Assembly: GCA_003694875.1 (NCBI GenBank)
Contig: RFJN01000542.1
Coordinates: 1 to 5,200 of the forward strand
Source: Planctomycetota bacterium
Lineage (GTDB): Bacteria; Planctomycetota; J058; J103
Reading direction: 5' to 3'
Length of the DNA: 5,200 nucleotides
Shown here: positions 1 through 5,200 of the stretch, piece after piece
Numbering within the stretch: position 1 is the first letter of the stretch
Layout of the letters: each line of letters starts with the position of its first letter
Notes under the pieces: model-generated
The model's input: the letters and a program-made list of their open reading frames with translations, nothing else
Databases searched by the model: none
What the model was told of the DNA's origin: nothing
Position numbers and translations under genes: made by a program

Positions 1-1808
1 CGCCTCCGCCGGCGATCGAGGACGATCCGCTCGGCGGCATGATGGCGGCGGCGCCGGCCATGGCGCCCGTGGCCGCCCCGGCGGCCTCGTCCGCCGAACT
101 CGAGTCGCTGCGCGCCCAGCTTGCCGCCAAGGAGCAGCAGCTCGCGACCATGCAGGAGCTCATGCTGCAGCGCGAGCGCACCATGGGCGAGATGGCGGCC
201 AAGGCGAAGCAGACCGAGCAGGAGCTCGGTGCGGCGCGCGAACGGCTGCAGACGCTCGAGAGCCTCGAGAAGCGGGTGGCGGAACTCGAGCAGGAGCTCG
301 AGGCGAGCCGCGCGCGCGCGGCGTTCGCCGACGAGCTCGAGCGCAAGCTCGAGGAGCTCGAGGCGGACAAGCGCATGGGCGACGAGCTCGTGCGCCGCAT
401 GAAGCAGGAGCGGGACGCGGCGATCGCGGCGCGCGACAAGGCGGAGATGGAGAAGTTCGCCGCCGAGAAGGACAAGCTGCGGGTCGAGAGTGCCACCGCG
501 GCGGCGCAGCGCGACCGTGCACAGCTCGAGGCCGAGATCGCGCGGCTGCGCACCGAGCTCGAGCGGCTGCAGGGCAAGGCGCGCCAGAGCGAGGAGGAGC
601 TCGAGGAGCGCTACGCCGAGCTCATGCAGCTGCGCGCGCAGCTCGAGGCGGCGCGCAGCGGCCCGGCCGCGCAGCTCGCCGCGATGCAGGCGCAGATCGA
701 CCGGCTCGAGCAGGCGCAACGCACTGCGCAGGCCGAACTCGAGGCCGCACGCGGCAGGATCGCGGATCTCGAGAAGGAGAAGAAGGCGCTGAGCGTGCTC
801 GTCGACACGATGAGCGCCGGCATGGATCCGGCCGCGCTCGGCAAGGCGCTGCTCGAGCAGAAGCAGCAGGAGATCGCGAGCCTGCGTCGCGAGATCTCCG
901 CGCTCGAGAAGGCGCTGCGCGAGCAGCAGCAGGACAGCGAGTCGCGGATCGCGGCCGCCGAGGCGGAGAAGGCCGATCTCGCGCGCCGGCTCGCGACGGT
1001 GCAGAAGCAGTACGCCGAGGTGGCGGGGCAAGCGACGCGGGCCGAGGTACGCGCGCGCTTGCAGCAGCTCGAGACCGAGCGCGCCGATCTCGAGCGGCGC
1101 GCCTCGGACGCCGAGGCGCGTGCGCAGGCGATCGAACAGGAGGCGGAGAAGGTCCGCAAGGATCTCGCCTGGGCGCGCGAGCAGCTCTCGCAGCTCGAGA
1201 AGGAGCTCGACCGGCTGCGCGAGGAACTCAAGGCACGCACGGAGGAGGTACAGACGCTGCGGGCCGAGCGCGACGAGGCGCGCACGGCGGCCGAGCAGGC
1301 GGCGCAGCGCGCGCGCGACGAGGCGCGGCAGCGTATCGAGACGCTCGAGCGCGAGGTCTCGGAGCTGCGCTCGGCGCTCGCCGACAAGGAGAGTGCGCTC
1401 GAGCGCCGCAACGCGCGGGTGGCCGAGCTCGAGCAGCAGCTCTCCTCCATGGAGGCGGCGGTGCAGGCGGGCGGCGAGGCGAGCGCACGGCTCGAGGCGC
1501 TGCAGACCGAACTCGCCGAGACGCGCGAGGAGCTCGAGGCGCTGCGGCGGCAGGCGCGCGACGCCGAGAGCCGTGCGCTCGAGCTCGAATCGGAACTCGA
1601 GGAGGCGCGGGAGCTGGCCTCGGGCGCGAGCGGCGAGCTCGAGAGCTGGAAGAGCAAGGCGGAGAAGTACGAGGCGCAGTGCGAGGAGCTGCGCCAGGAG
1701 CTCGAGCAGCTCGCCGAGGAGCAGATCGCCTACGAGAACGAGAAGGAGGCGCTGATCGAGGAGCTGCAGCAGGAGATCGCCGACCTGCAGGCGCAGCTCG
1801 GACTCTGA
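1..1808 (+). CDS. Large coiled-coil protein, 5' end outside window
   Basis: Reads from base 3 to TGA at 1806-1808, giving 601 visible residues. The frame is open to the window edge and the first ATG pair at 39 has no Shine-Dalgarno, so the gene very probably starts upstream. The first 30 or so visible residues are a Pro/Ala-rich linker (PPPAIEDDPLGG, then AAAPAMAPVAAPAASS). The rest is nearly continuous alpha-helical coiled coil rich in Glu, Leu, Arg, Ala and Gln, with repeated LExL and AELEQ-type heptads. After the linker there are only two prolines (SGPAAQ near base 660, GMDPAAL near 820) and one cysteine near the C-terminus. Heptads weaken near 792-860 and at the GG (near 1470) and GASG (near 1625) spots. 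No membrane segment, ATPase motif or catalytic motif is visible. A linker followed by a long rod recalls proteins with an N-terminal regulatory domain, such as the FrzS/AglZ type (pseudo-receiver, linker, coiled coil), but that domain would be upstream and unseen. Function is unknown; a scaffold or cytoskeletal role is inference. Confidence 0.85.
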   Translation, partial: PPPAIEDDPLGGMMAAAPAMAPVAAPAASSAELESLRAQLAAKEQQLATMQELMLQRERTMGEMAAKAKQTEQELGAARERLQTLESLEKRVAELEQELEASRARAAFADELERKLEELEADKRMGDELVRRMKQERDAAIAARDKAEMEKFAAEKDKLRVESATAAAQRDRAQLEAEIARLRTELERLQGKARQSEEELEERYAELMQLRAQLEAARSGPAAQLAAMQAQIDRLEQAQRTAQAELEAARGRIADLEKEKKALSVLVDTMSAGMDPAALGKALLEQKQQEIASLRREISALEKALREQQQDSESRIAAAEAEKADLARRLATVQKQYAEVAGQATRAEVRARLQQLETERADLERRASDAEARAQAIEQEAEKVRKDLAWAREQLSQLEKELDRLREELKARTEEVQTLRAERDEARTAAEQAAQRARDEARQRIETLEREVSELRSALADKESALERRNARVAELEQQLSSMEAAVQAGGEASARLEALQTELAETREELEALRRQARDAESRALELESELEEARELASGASGELESWKSKAEKYEAQCEELRQELEQLAEEQIAYENEKEALIEELQQEIADLQAQLGL

Positions 1809-1917
1809 TCGCCGCCCGAGGCGCTCGACCGCCGTCGAACCGCGACCGGCAACGCCGGGACCGGACCGGGGCTGTCACCGAACATCGCCTCTCTCGCCTC
1901 TGCCTTCCGCACCCCGC

Positions 1918-1946
1918 AGGGGCGGGGTTGATCCCAATGCCCCTGA
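1918..1946 (+). repeat. REP-like hairpin, copy A
   Basis: AGGGGCGGGGTTGATCCC at 1918-1935 is identical to bases 2521-2538 of copy C. It then diverges into AATGCCCCTGA. It can fold as AGGGGC (1918-1923) with GCCCCT (1939-1944), plus an inner GGG/CCC pair around the TTGAT loop, leaving AAT unpaired on the 3' side. The 11-base tail AATGCCCCTGA recurs exactly, in inverted orientation, at the start of copy B (2363-2373). The identity is directly visible; membership of a genome-wide REP family is inference. Confidence 0.75.
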
Positions 1947-2070
1947 GCGAACGCATTCCGGCACTCCTGGCATGGGTCTCAGGAATCCGTTGCGGCGCTT
2001 CGCTGGCCGACATTCCAAGGAGGCGGCGTACGGCGGGGCGGTTGGCGACCGGGCGAAACGCCACATAGTT

Positions 2071-2201
2071 GTCGGAGCGACGGCGTCTCGCCGTCGCACC
2101 ATCGACGTCGGTGACTGTCCATTGCACCGAATGCCACGCCGGGCGGTGCAATGCTGCCCCCCCCACACCTCGCGGCGACGGCGAGACGCCGCCCGTCCGA
2201 C
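2071..2201. repeat. Imperfect 27-bp inverted repeat with palindromic left arm
   Basis: The left arm at 2071-2097 and right arm at 2175-2201 are reverse complements at about 24 of 27 positions, with a perfect 17-base core (2081-2097 against 2175-2191). The left arm is itself a hairpin: GCGACGGCG, loop TCT, CGCCGTCGC (2077-2097), a perfect 9-bp stem. The right arm keeps only a weaker 6-bp self-pairing (GCGGCG/CGCCGC at 2172-2177 and 2187-2192). The 77 bases between the arms hold a further central hairpin. The symmetry suggests a mobile or REP-derived element, or a paired-repeat unit (BIME-like), but no transposase is encoded. Confidence 0.7.
2120..2153. repeat. Central 10-bp stem hairpin
   Basis: CATTGCACCG (2120-2129) and CGGTGCAATG (2144-2153) are perfect reverse complements around a 14-base loop. 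The hairpin midpoint (2136.5) coincides with the midpoint (2136) of the larger inverted repeat enclosing it. Part of it, GGGCGGTGCA (2141-2150), recurs as a direct repeat at 2208-2217 outside the right arm. Confidence 0.65.
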
Positions 2202-2362
2202 GGTGACGGGCGGTGCAGGCTGTAAACGCAGGTGACTTCGTCGCGCACAGGCAGCCATGAACGTCGCCCACGGCGAGCAAGCGGCAACACCCTGTTCGCA
2301 AGCCGCGACACGAAAATGCCGATAACCACCGCACGGGGCACCCTGCCCTGCCTCGTCTTCAT

Positions 2363-2396
2363 TCAGGGGCATTGGGGTTGATCCCCGCCCGCACCC
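2363..2396 (-). repeat. REP-like hairpin, copy B, inverted relative to A
   Basis: TCAGGGGCATT at 2363-2373 is the exact reverse complement of the tail of copy A. It is followed by 23 bases (2374-2396, GGGGTTGATCCCCGCCCG then CACCC) identical to bases 2527-2549 of copy C. It folds as GGGC (2367-2370) with GCCC (2387-2390) and GGGG (2374-2377) with CCCC (2383-2386) around the TTGAT loop, with ATT bulged on the 5' side, the mirror image of copy A. Strand is assigned from the unique arm, because the core is palindromic apart from its loop. Confidence 0.75.
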
Positions 2397-2520
2397 GTTC
2401 CGTCGGGGCGCGGCGTTGCCTCGTGTGCACGGTCAAACGCACCAACGACCGCATCCGCGTTCGGCCCTCGCAGCGGCGCCATGCGCACGACGCCACGAGA
2501 CCCGAACCAGCGCGTCCCGT

Positions 2521-2549
2521 AGGGGCGGGGTTGATCCCCGCCCGCACCC
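2521..2549 (+). repeat. REP-like hairpin, copy C (perfect stem)
   Basis: A perfect 8-bp stem, GGGCGGGG (2523-2530) with CCCCGCCC (2536-2543), encloses the pentaloop TTGAT. It shares 18 bases with copy A on its left and 23 bases with copy B on its right, so it looks like the complete or consensus form of the repeat. It lies about 107 bases beyond the stop codon of the second ZIP gene and could help terminate or protect the ZIP operon transcript. It has no T-tract, so an intrinsic terminator role is unproven. Confidence 0.75.
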
Positions 2550-2655
2550 ACCACGCAGGTGACTCGCCATGGCACCGCCCCGCGACTCCGGCTCGCCCCG
2601 GCCCAGCCCGCCGCGTTGTCCGCCTCCGTCACCCCGGACGCCGCAGCGGCCAGCG

Positions 2656-3384
2656 CTAGAGATAGTGCTGCAACAGGATCATGGCGCCAAGCGAGGCGCT
2701 GATCACCGCCCCCACCCGCCGCGGTGCGAGCGTCTCGTATGCCTCGGGCAGCAGCTCGAACAGCACCATGTAGACCATGGCGCCGCCGGCAAACCCGAGC
2801 CCATAGGGCAGCAGCGCACGTGCCTGCTCGACCGCCACGAACGCCGGCAGCGCGAGCACGGGCTGCGGCAGCGAGCTCACCACGCTCCAGCCGGCGCACG
2901 CGGCGAGGCTCGCCCCACGCGGCCGCATGACCGCACTGATCGCGAGCCCCTCGGGCACGTTGTGCACCGCGATCGCGAGCGTGATCATGACCGCGAGCTT
3001 CTGCCCGCCGCCGAACGCCACCCCGACCGCCACCCCCTCGGCGAACGAGTGCGCCGTCATGACGAGCACGAGCAGCGCCGCGCGCCGGCCGTGCTCGCCC
3101 TGCAGTCCGGCGAAACCGTGGCCGTGCTCGCCGAGCAGCCGGTGGCTGAGCACGATCGCCGCCGCGCCGATCGCCCCGCCAACCACCGTCTGCACGAGCC
3201 CGTGCGCCGATCCCTCGGCGAGCAGCCCGAAACTCGCCCCGAGCATGAGCCCCGCGGCGAGCGCGTGCGCGAGCCCGATCCCCCGCGCCCCGATCCGCCG
3301 CACGAACGCGAAGGGCAGGGCGCCGAGACCGGTGGCGAGCGCGGTCAGGAGCCCCGCGAGGCCGACCCACACGAGTTCGTTCAA
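2656..3384 (-). CDS. ZIP-family divalent metal transporter (His-containing loop)
   Basis: A 242-residue, strongly hydrophobic protein with about eight predicted membrane helices (roughly 5-28, 37-57, 63-82, 101-125, 129-152, 158-182, 193-212, 224-240), the size and layout of bacterial ZIP (SLC39-type) proteins such as ZupT and GufA. The paired metal-site helices are clear: HSFAEG at residues 112-117 and HNVPEG at 141-146, followed by the family-like segment VLFELLPEA near 207-215. The loop before the first metal motif carries several histidines (H81, H87, H89, H98), as is common in ZIPs. The usual Asn of an HNxPEG first motif is Ser here. The start is TTG (3382-3384), chosen because AGGAGG lies 7 bases upstream and the first helix begins at once. 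It is the downstream gene of a two-gene operon with a second, divergent ZIP 27 bases upstream. Likely moves Zn, Fe or Mn ions across the inner membrane; the metal cannot be told from sequence. Confidence 0.92.
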   Translation of the reverse strand: MNELVWVGLAGLLTALATGLGALPFAFVRRIGARGIGLAHALAAGLMLGASFGLLAEGSAHGLVQTVVGGAIGAAAIVLSHRLLGEHGHGFAGLQGEHGRRAALLVLVMTAHSFAEGVAVGVAFGGGQKLAVMITLAIAVHNVPEGLAISAVMRPRGASLAACAGWSVVSSLPQPVLALPAFVAVEQARALLPYGLGFAGGAMVYMVLFELLPEAYETLAPRRVGAVISASLGAMILLQHYL

Positions 3385-3391
3385 CTGGCCC

Positions 3392-3397
3392 CCTCCT
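3392..3397 (-). promoter_or_regulatory. Ribosome binding site deciding a TTG start
   Basis: The minus strand reads AGGAGG here, within GAGGAGGGGG, 7 bases before the TTG at 3384-3382. No ATG or GTG near this point gives a comparable spacing, so this site supports the TTG start of the downstream ZIP gene. Confidence 0.7.
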
Positions 3398-3411
3398 CGC
3401 TCCGCCCGCCC

Positions 3412-4158
3412 TCAGTGCACCACCGCCTGCAGCAGGATCAGCGCCCCCGCCGCGGCACTCACCACCGCGGCGGTCGCCGCCCGCCCGCCGCCCCGGTAGG
3501 CGGCGGGAAGGGTCTCGGTCAGCGTGAGAAACAGCAGCGCCCCGGCGCCGAAGCCGAGCACGCCCCCGAGCGCACCGGGCCACTCGGGCAGGACAGCGAA
3601 GACCGCCACCGCAAGCAGCGCCTGCGGCGCGTCGCTGAAGACGACGAGGATCGCGACGTCGAGACCGCGCACCCCCCGCGCCGCGAGCACGCTCGCGAGC
3701 CCGAGCCCCTCGCACACGTTCTGCACCGCCATGGCGAGCGCGAGCGCGATCCCGAGCTGCAGATCGAGCGCCATCGCCGCCCCGAGCGCCACCCCCTCCG
3801 AGGCGGCGTGCAACCCGTGCGCGATCATGAGCCGGTAGCCCTCGATCGCGCTGATCGCCTCCGGCTCGAGCGGATCGAGCGCGTCGCCGCCGGTGTAGCG
3901 GTGGGTCCACGCGGTGTAGAGCGCGGCGAACAGCGCCGCGGCCACCGCGAGCAGCCCGCCGGTGCGTTCGAGCGCGCGCTGCATGAGCAGGAAGCCGAGA
4001 CCGAGCATGAGGCCGGTGGAGAGTGCGTAGCCGAGACCGAGCGCGAGCGCGGGCACCCGCCGACCGAAGGCGGCCGGCAGCGCTGCGAGCGCGGCGGCGC
4101 CGGCGGCGAGCACCGTCACCGCGAGCACGACCGAGACCGGCTGCTCGACACCCACCAC
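3412..4158 (-). CDS. Divergent ZIP-family metal transporter paralogue
   Basis: A 248-residue membrane protein with about eight helices (roughly 8-30, 36-59, 66-84, 106-131, 134-156, 166-190, 195-217, 227-246). It aligns in layout with the ZIP encoded just downstream: a shared start of the second helix (LALGLGYALSTGLMLG against GIGLAHALAAGLMLG), paired metal motifs, and a final helix ending in ILLQ. Its motifs are altered: HAASEG at residues 117-122 (H117, E121; extra H114 just before) and QNVCEG at 146-151 (Q146, E150), with LTETLPAAY near 213-221. Gln in the second motif occurs in the GufA-like branch, so this need not be inactive. The loop between helices 3 and 4 has one His and several acidic residues instead of a His cluster. 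The start is GTG at 4156-4158, with AGGAGG 7 bases upstream; a second GTG follows directly. First gene of the ZIP operon. Metal specificity is unknown, and a heterodimer with its partner is possible. Confidence 0.85.
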   Translation of the reverse strand: MVGVEQPVSVVLAVTVLAAGAAALAALPAAFGRRVPALALGLGYALSTGLMLGLGFLLMQRALERTGGLLAVAAALFAALYTAWTHRYTGGDALDPLEPEAISAIEGYRLMIAHGLHAASEGVALGAAMALDLQLGIALALAMAVQNVCEGLGLASVLAARGVRGLDVAILVVFSDAPQALLAVAVFAVLPEWPGALGGVLGFGAGALLFLTLTETLPAAYRGGGRAATAAVVSAAAGALILLQAVVH

Positions 4159-4165
4159 CGCCTCT

Positions 4166-4171
4166 CCTCCT
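4166..4171 (-). promoter_or_regulatory. Ribosome binding site of the first ZIP gene
   Basis: AGGAGG on the minus strand, 7 bases before the first GTG (4158-4156). The adjoining GTG codon would have a 10-base spacing, so the first is preferred. The spacing equals that of the downstream ZIP gene. Confidence 0.65.
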
Positions 4172-4177
4172 CGCCTC

Positions 4178-4206
4178 TCGACCCGGGGCCCGAACCGGAC
4201 TACGAT
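4178..4206 (+). promoter_or_regulatory. Putative sigma-70 promoter for the methyltransferase
   Basis: A -35-like TCGACC (4178-4183) and a -10-like TACGAT (4201-4206), each 4 of 6 to consensus, are separated by exactly 17 bases. Transcription would begin about 7 bases after the -10, that is, at or next to the A of the ATG at 4213. This predicts a leaderless mRNA, in line with the absence of any purine-rich ribosome site before that ATG. I found no comparably good promoter for the divergent ZIP operon in the 54-base gap; it may overlap the start of the methyltransferase gene. Confidence 0.45.
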
Positions 4207-4212
4207 TCTGCC

Positions 4213-4953
4213 ATGCTACTCGCACTGTCGGTACGGCTTCCGATCTTCGATCTCGGCGCCGCCCCCTACGACTGGCTCACGCGCCAGGCGCTGTGGCGCG
4301 AGCAGATCGCGCGTGTGCTCGCCCACGTGCGCGGCAGCCCACGGCGCGTGCTCGATCTCGGCTGCGGTCCGGGGGTCTCGGCGTTCGTGCTCGCCGAACG
4401 GCTCGGACCCGACGCGCAGGTGACGGGGATCGACCTGTCGCCGAAGATGATCGAGCGCGCCGAGGCGCACCTCGCCCGCCGCTACCCGCAGCTCGCCTCG
4501 CGCGTGCGCTTCGAGGTGGCGGACGCCACGCGCACGCGGTTCGAGGACGCGGCGTTCGATCTCGCGGTCGGCCACAGCTTCCTGTACCTCGTGCCCGACC
4601 GGCCGGCGGTGCTGCGCGAGGTGCGACGTCTGCTCGCGCCGGGCGGCACGCTCGTGCTCATGGAGCCCAACGCGCGCGGCTCGCTGCTCACCGCGGCGCA
4701 GCGCGCCCGCGCGCACGCGGGCGAACTGCTGCGTCGGCCGTCGGCGGCGCTGCGCTTCGTGGCGTCCATGGTGCTGTGGCGCACGGTGAGCGGAGCGGCG
4801 GGCCGGATCGAGCCCGAGCAGGCGCGGCGGCTGCTCACCGAGGCGGGCTTCGACGCCTGCGAGATCCACCCCACGATCGCCGGTCTGGGGCTGCACCTCG
4901 TGGGCCGGGTGGCGAAGCGCCCCGCGGACACGGCCGCTGCGAGCGACCCGTAG
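4213..4953 (+). CDS. Class I SAM-dependent methyltransferase
   Basis: A 246-residue protein with the Rossmann-type methyltransferase fold in canonical order. Motif I is VLDLGCGPG (residues 46-54), which binds S-adenosylmethionine. GIDLSPKMIERA (72-83) follows, with D74 expected to contact the ribose. VADAT (102-106) has D104 in the adenine-contact position. FDLAVGHSFLYLVPD (115-129) and LREVRRLLAPGGTLVLMEP (134-152) are the post-motif strand and the family-typical 'LxPGG' turn, and LLTEAGF (207-213) is the C-terminal hallmark. This fits the UbiE/Methyltransf_11-25 superfamily; the substrate cannot be predicted. The start at 4213 is chosen because similarity begins just after it and the frame upstream runs antisense through the ZIP genes with implausible composition. 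There is no Shine-Dalgarno, so leaderless translation is likely. It is divergent from the ZIP operon and convergent with gltB. No membrane segment is evident. Confidence 0.92.
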   Translation: MLLALSVRLPIFDLGAAPYDWLTRQALWREQIARVLAHVRGSPRRVLDLGCGPGVSAFVLAERLGPDAQVTGIDLSPKMIERAEAHLARRYPQLASRVRFEVADATRTRFEDAAFDLAVGHSFLYLVPDRPAVLREVRRLLAPGGTLVLMEPNARGSLLTAAQRARAHAGELLRRPSAALRFVASMVLWRTVSGAAGRIEPEQARRLLTEAGFDACEIHPTIAGLGLHLVGRVAKRPADTAAASDP

Positions 4954-4989
4954 GGGCGCGGCGAAACGGGACTGCCTGCCGCTGCCCCT
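4952..4989. terminator. Candidate hairpin between convergent genes
   Basis: AGGGGC (4952-4957) pairs with GCCCCT (4984-4989), and GCGGC (4958-4962) with GCCGC (4978-4982), leaving one bulged T and a 15-base loop. It begins inside the methyltransferase stop codon and lies between two convergent genes, so it could act in both directions. No T-tract follows on either strand, so the terminator role is tentative. Confidence 0.35.
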
Positions 4990-5011
4990 CCGCCGACCGG
5001 CGCGCGCTCTC

Positions 5012-5200
5012 TCAGCCCGCCTGCGCGCGCGCTCGCGGCGGCTCCGCCCCCTCGTGCCGCTGCTCGATCGAGGCGACGGCCCCGCGGGGGGCGACGCGCC
5101 AGAAGCGGATGTAGAGCTCGTCCCAGCGATCGAGGATCTCGCGGGCGCGCGCGCTGGCGGTCCGCTCGGCGTGCAGCGCGATCAGCTCGAGCAGTTCCTC
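5012..5200 (-). CDS. gltB: Glutamate synthase large subunit, C-terminal end only
   Basis: The minus strand is open from the right edge to TGA at 5014-5012, giving the last 62 residues of a protein whose bulk lies outside. The sequence begins EELLELIALHAERTAS, continues ARAREILDRWDELYIRFWRV and then APRGAVASIEQR. This matches the conserved tail of bacterial GOGAT large subunits, where the final beta-helix domain is followed by 'L..LI..H...T.S..A..IL..W.....F..V.P'. The enzyme transfers the glutamine amide to 2-oxoglutarate, giving two glutamates, in the cytoplasm, together with the small subunit GltD. The last residues (about 14, EGAEPPRARAQAG) are a low-complexity tail. Recognition rests on a short conserved tail, so the name is probable rather than certain. 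The gene converges on the methyltransferase gene, with 58 bases between the two stops. Confidence 0.8.
   Translation of the reverse strand, partial: EELLELIALHAERTASARAREILDRWDELYIRFWRVAPRGAVASIEQRHEGAEPPRARAQAG

Larger units (their letters stand above)
1809..2655. other. Convergent intergenic region rich in inverted repeats
   Basis: An 847-base stretch lying between the 3' end of the coiled-coil gene and the 3' end of the second ZIP gene. Frames on both strands are open in places, but their translations are Arg/Pro/Ala-rich without domains, lack convincing ribosome sites and run through the repeats, so I call no gene. It contains three related REP-like hairpins (near 1918, 2363 and 2521), an inverted repeat with arms at 2071-2097 and 2175-2201, and a hairpin at the centre of that repeat (2120-2153). 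A short hairpin, CCGGC-AAC-GCCGG at 1846-1858, lies 37 bases after the coiled-coil stop; it has no T-tract and is only a weak terminator candidate. The segments 2222-2360 and 2400-2517 show nothing I can name. Repeats of this kind typically sit between convergent genes, where they can end or stabilise transcripts. Confidence 0.7.

Noticed and set aside
611..1657. 348-codon minus-strand frame opposite the coiled-coil gene, rich in Ser, Ala and Arg.
   Set aside because: It mirrors the repetitive CTCGAG/GCGCGC codon content of the sense gene and has no independent support.
1875..2372. Minus-strand frames of 127-165 codons in the intergenic region as possible small genes.
   Set aside because: They run through the inverted repeats, lack ribosome sites, and have no recognisable domain.
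1918..2549. The three hairpins as a CRISPR array.
   Set aside because: Spacing is irregular (about 425 and 130 bases), copies are partly inverted, and no cas genes are present.
2569..4212. Long open frame on the plus strand running in frame into the methyltransferase (about 548 extra residues).
   Set aside because: It is antisense to both ZIP genes, His/Arg/Pro/Glu-rich without domains, and methyltransferase similarity begins only near 4213. It is a GC-bias artefact.
2363..4225. 620-codon minus-strand frame overlapping the ZIP genes in another phase.
   Set aside because: Arg/Gly/Ala low-complexity composition with no domain; the ZIP frames have clear motifs, helices and ribosome sites.
4216..4896. 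226-codon minus-strand frame antisense to the methyltransferase.
   Set aside because: The plus-strand frame holds all methyltransferase motifs; the antisense frame is His/Arg-rich shadow sequence.

Overview
The window is about 5.2 kb of very GC-rich bacterial chromosome, with strong G/C bias at third codon positions and few intergenic A/T bases. Gene content (ZIP transporters, a class I methyltransferase, the C-terminus of a GOGAT large subunit) and intergenic hairpin repeats of the 'GGGGCGGGGTTGATCCCCGCCC' type suggest a proteobacterium, most likely a high-GC gammaproteobacterium. This is an inference from style; no taxonomic marker is present.

Layout from left to right: (1) 1-1808 (+) is the 3' part of a gene for a very long coiled-coil protein. 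Its frame is open through the left edge, so the true start lies outside. (2) 1809-2655 is an 847-base non-coding stretch between convergent gene ends. It holds three copies of a REP-like hairpin and a large inverted repeat with a hairpin at its centre. (3) 2656-4158 (-) is a two-gene operon of divergent ZIP-family metal transporters, 27 bases apart, starting with GTG and TTG and each preceded by AGGAGG at 7 bases. (4) 4159-4212 is a 54-base divergent intergenic region. (5) 4213-4953 (+) is a small SAM-dependent methyltransferase, possibly translated from a leaderless mRNA. (6) 5012-5200 (-) is the extreme C-terminus of glutamate synthase large subunit (gltB), converging on the methyltransferase gene.

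The genes do not form one clear pathway. The ZIP pair is a functional unit (divalent metal movement across the inner membrane); the coiled-coil protein, methyltransferase and GOGAT look like independent chromosomal neighbours. I see no phage, transposase, CRISPR, toxin-antitoxin or defence gene. The parts most worth a second look are the nested inverted-repeat region at 1918-2390 and the asymmetric ZIP pair. Several very long open frames antisense to real genes are by-products of the GC bias and are not annotated.
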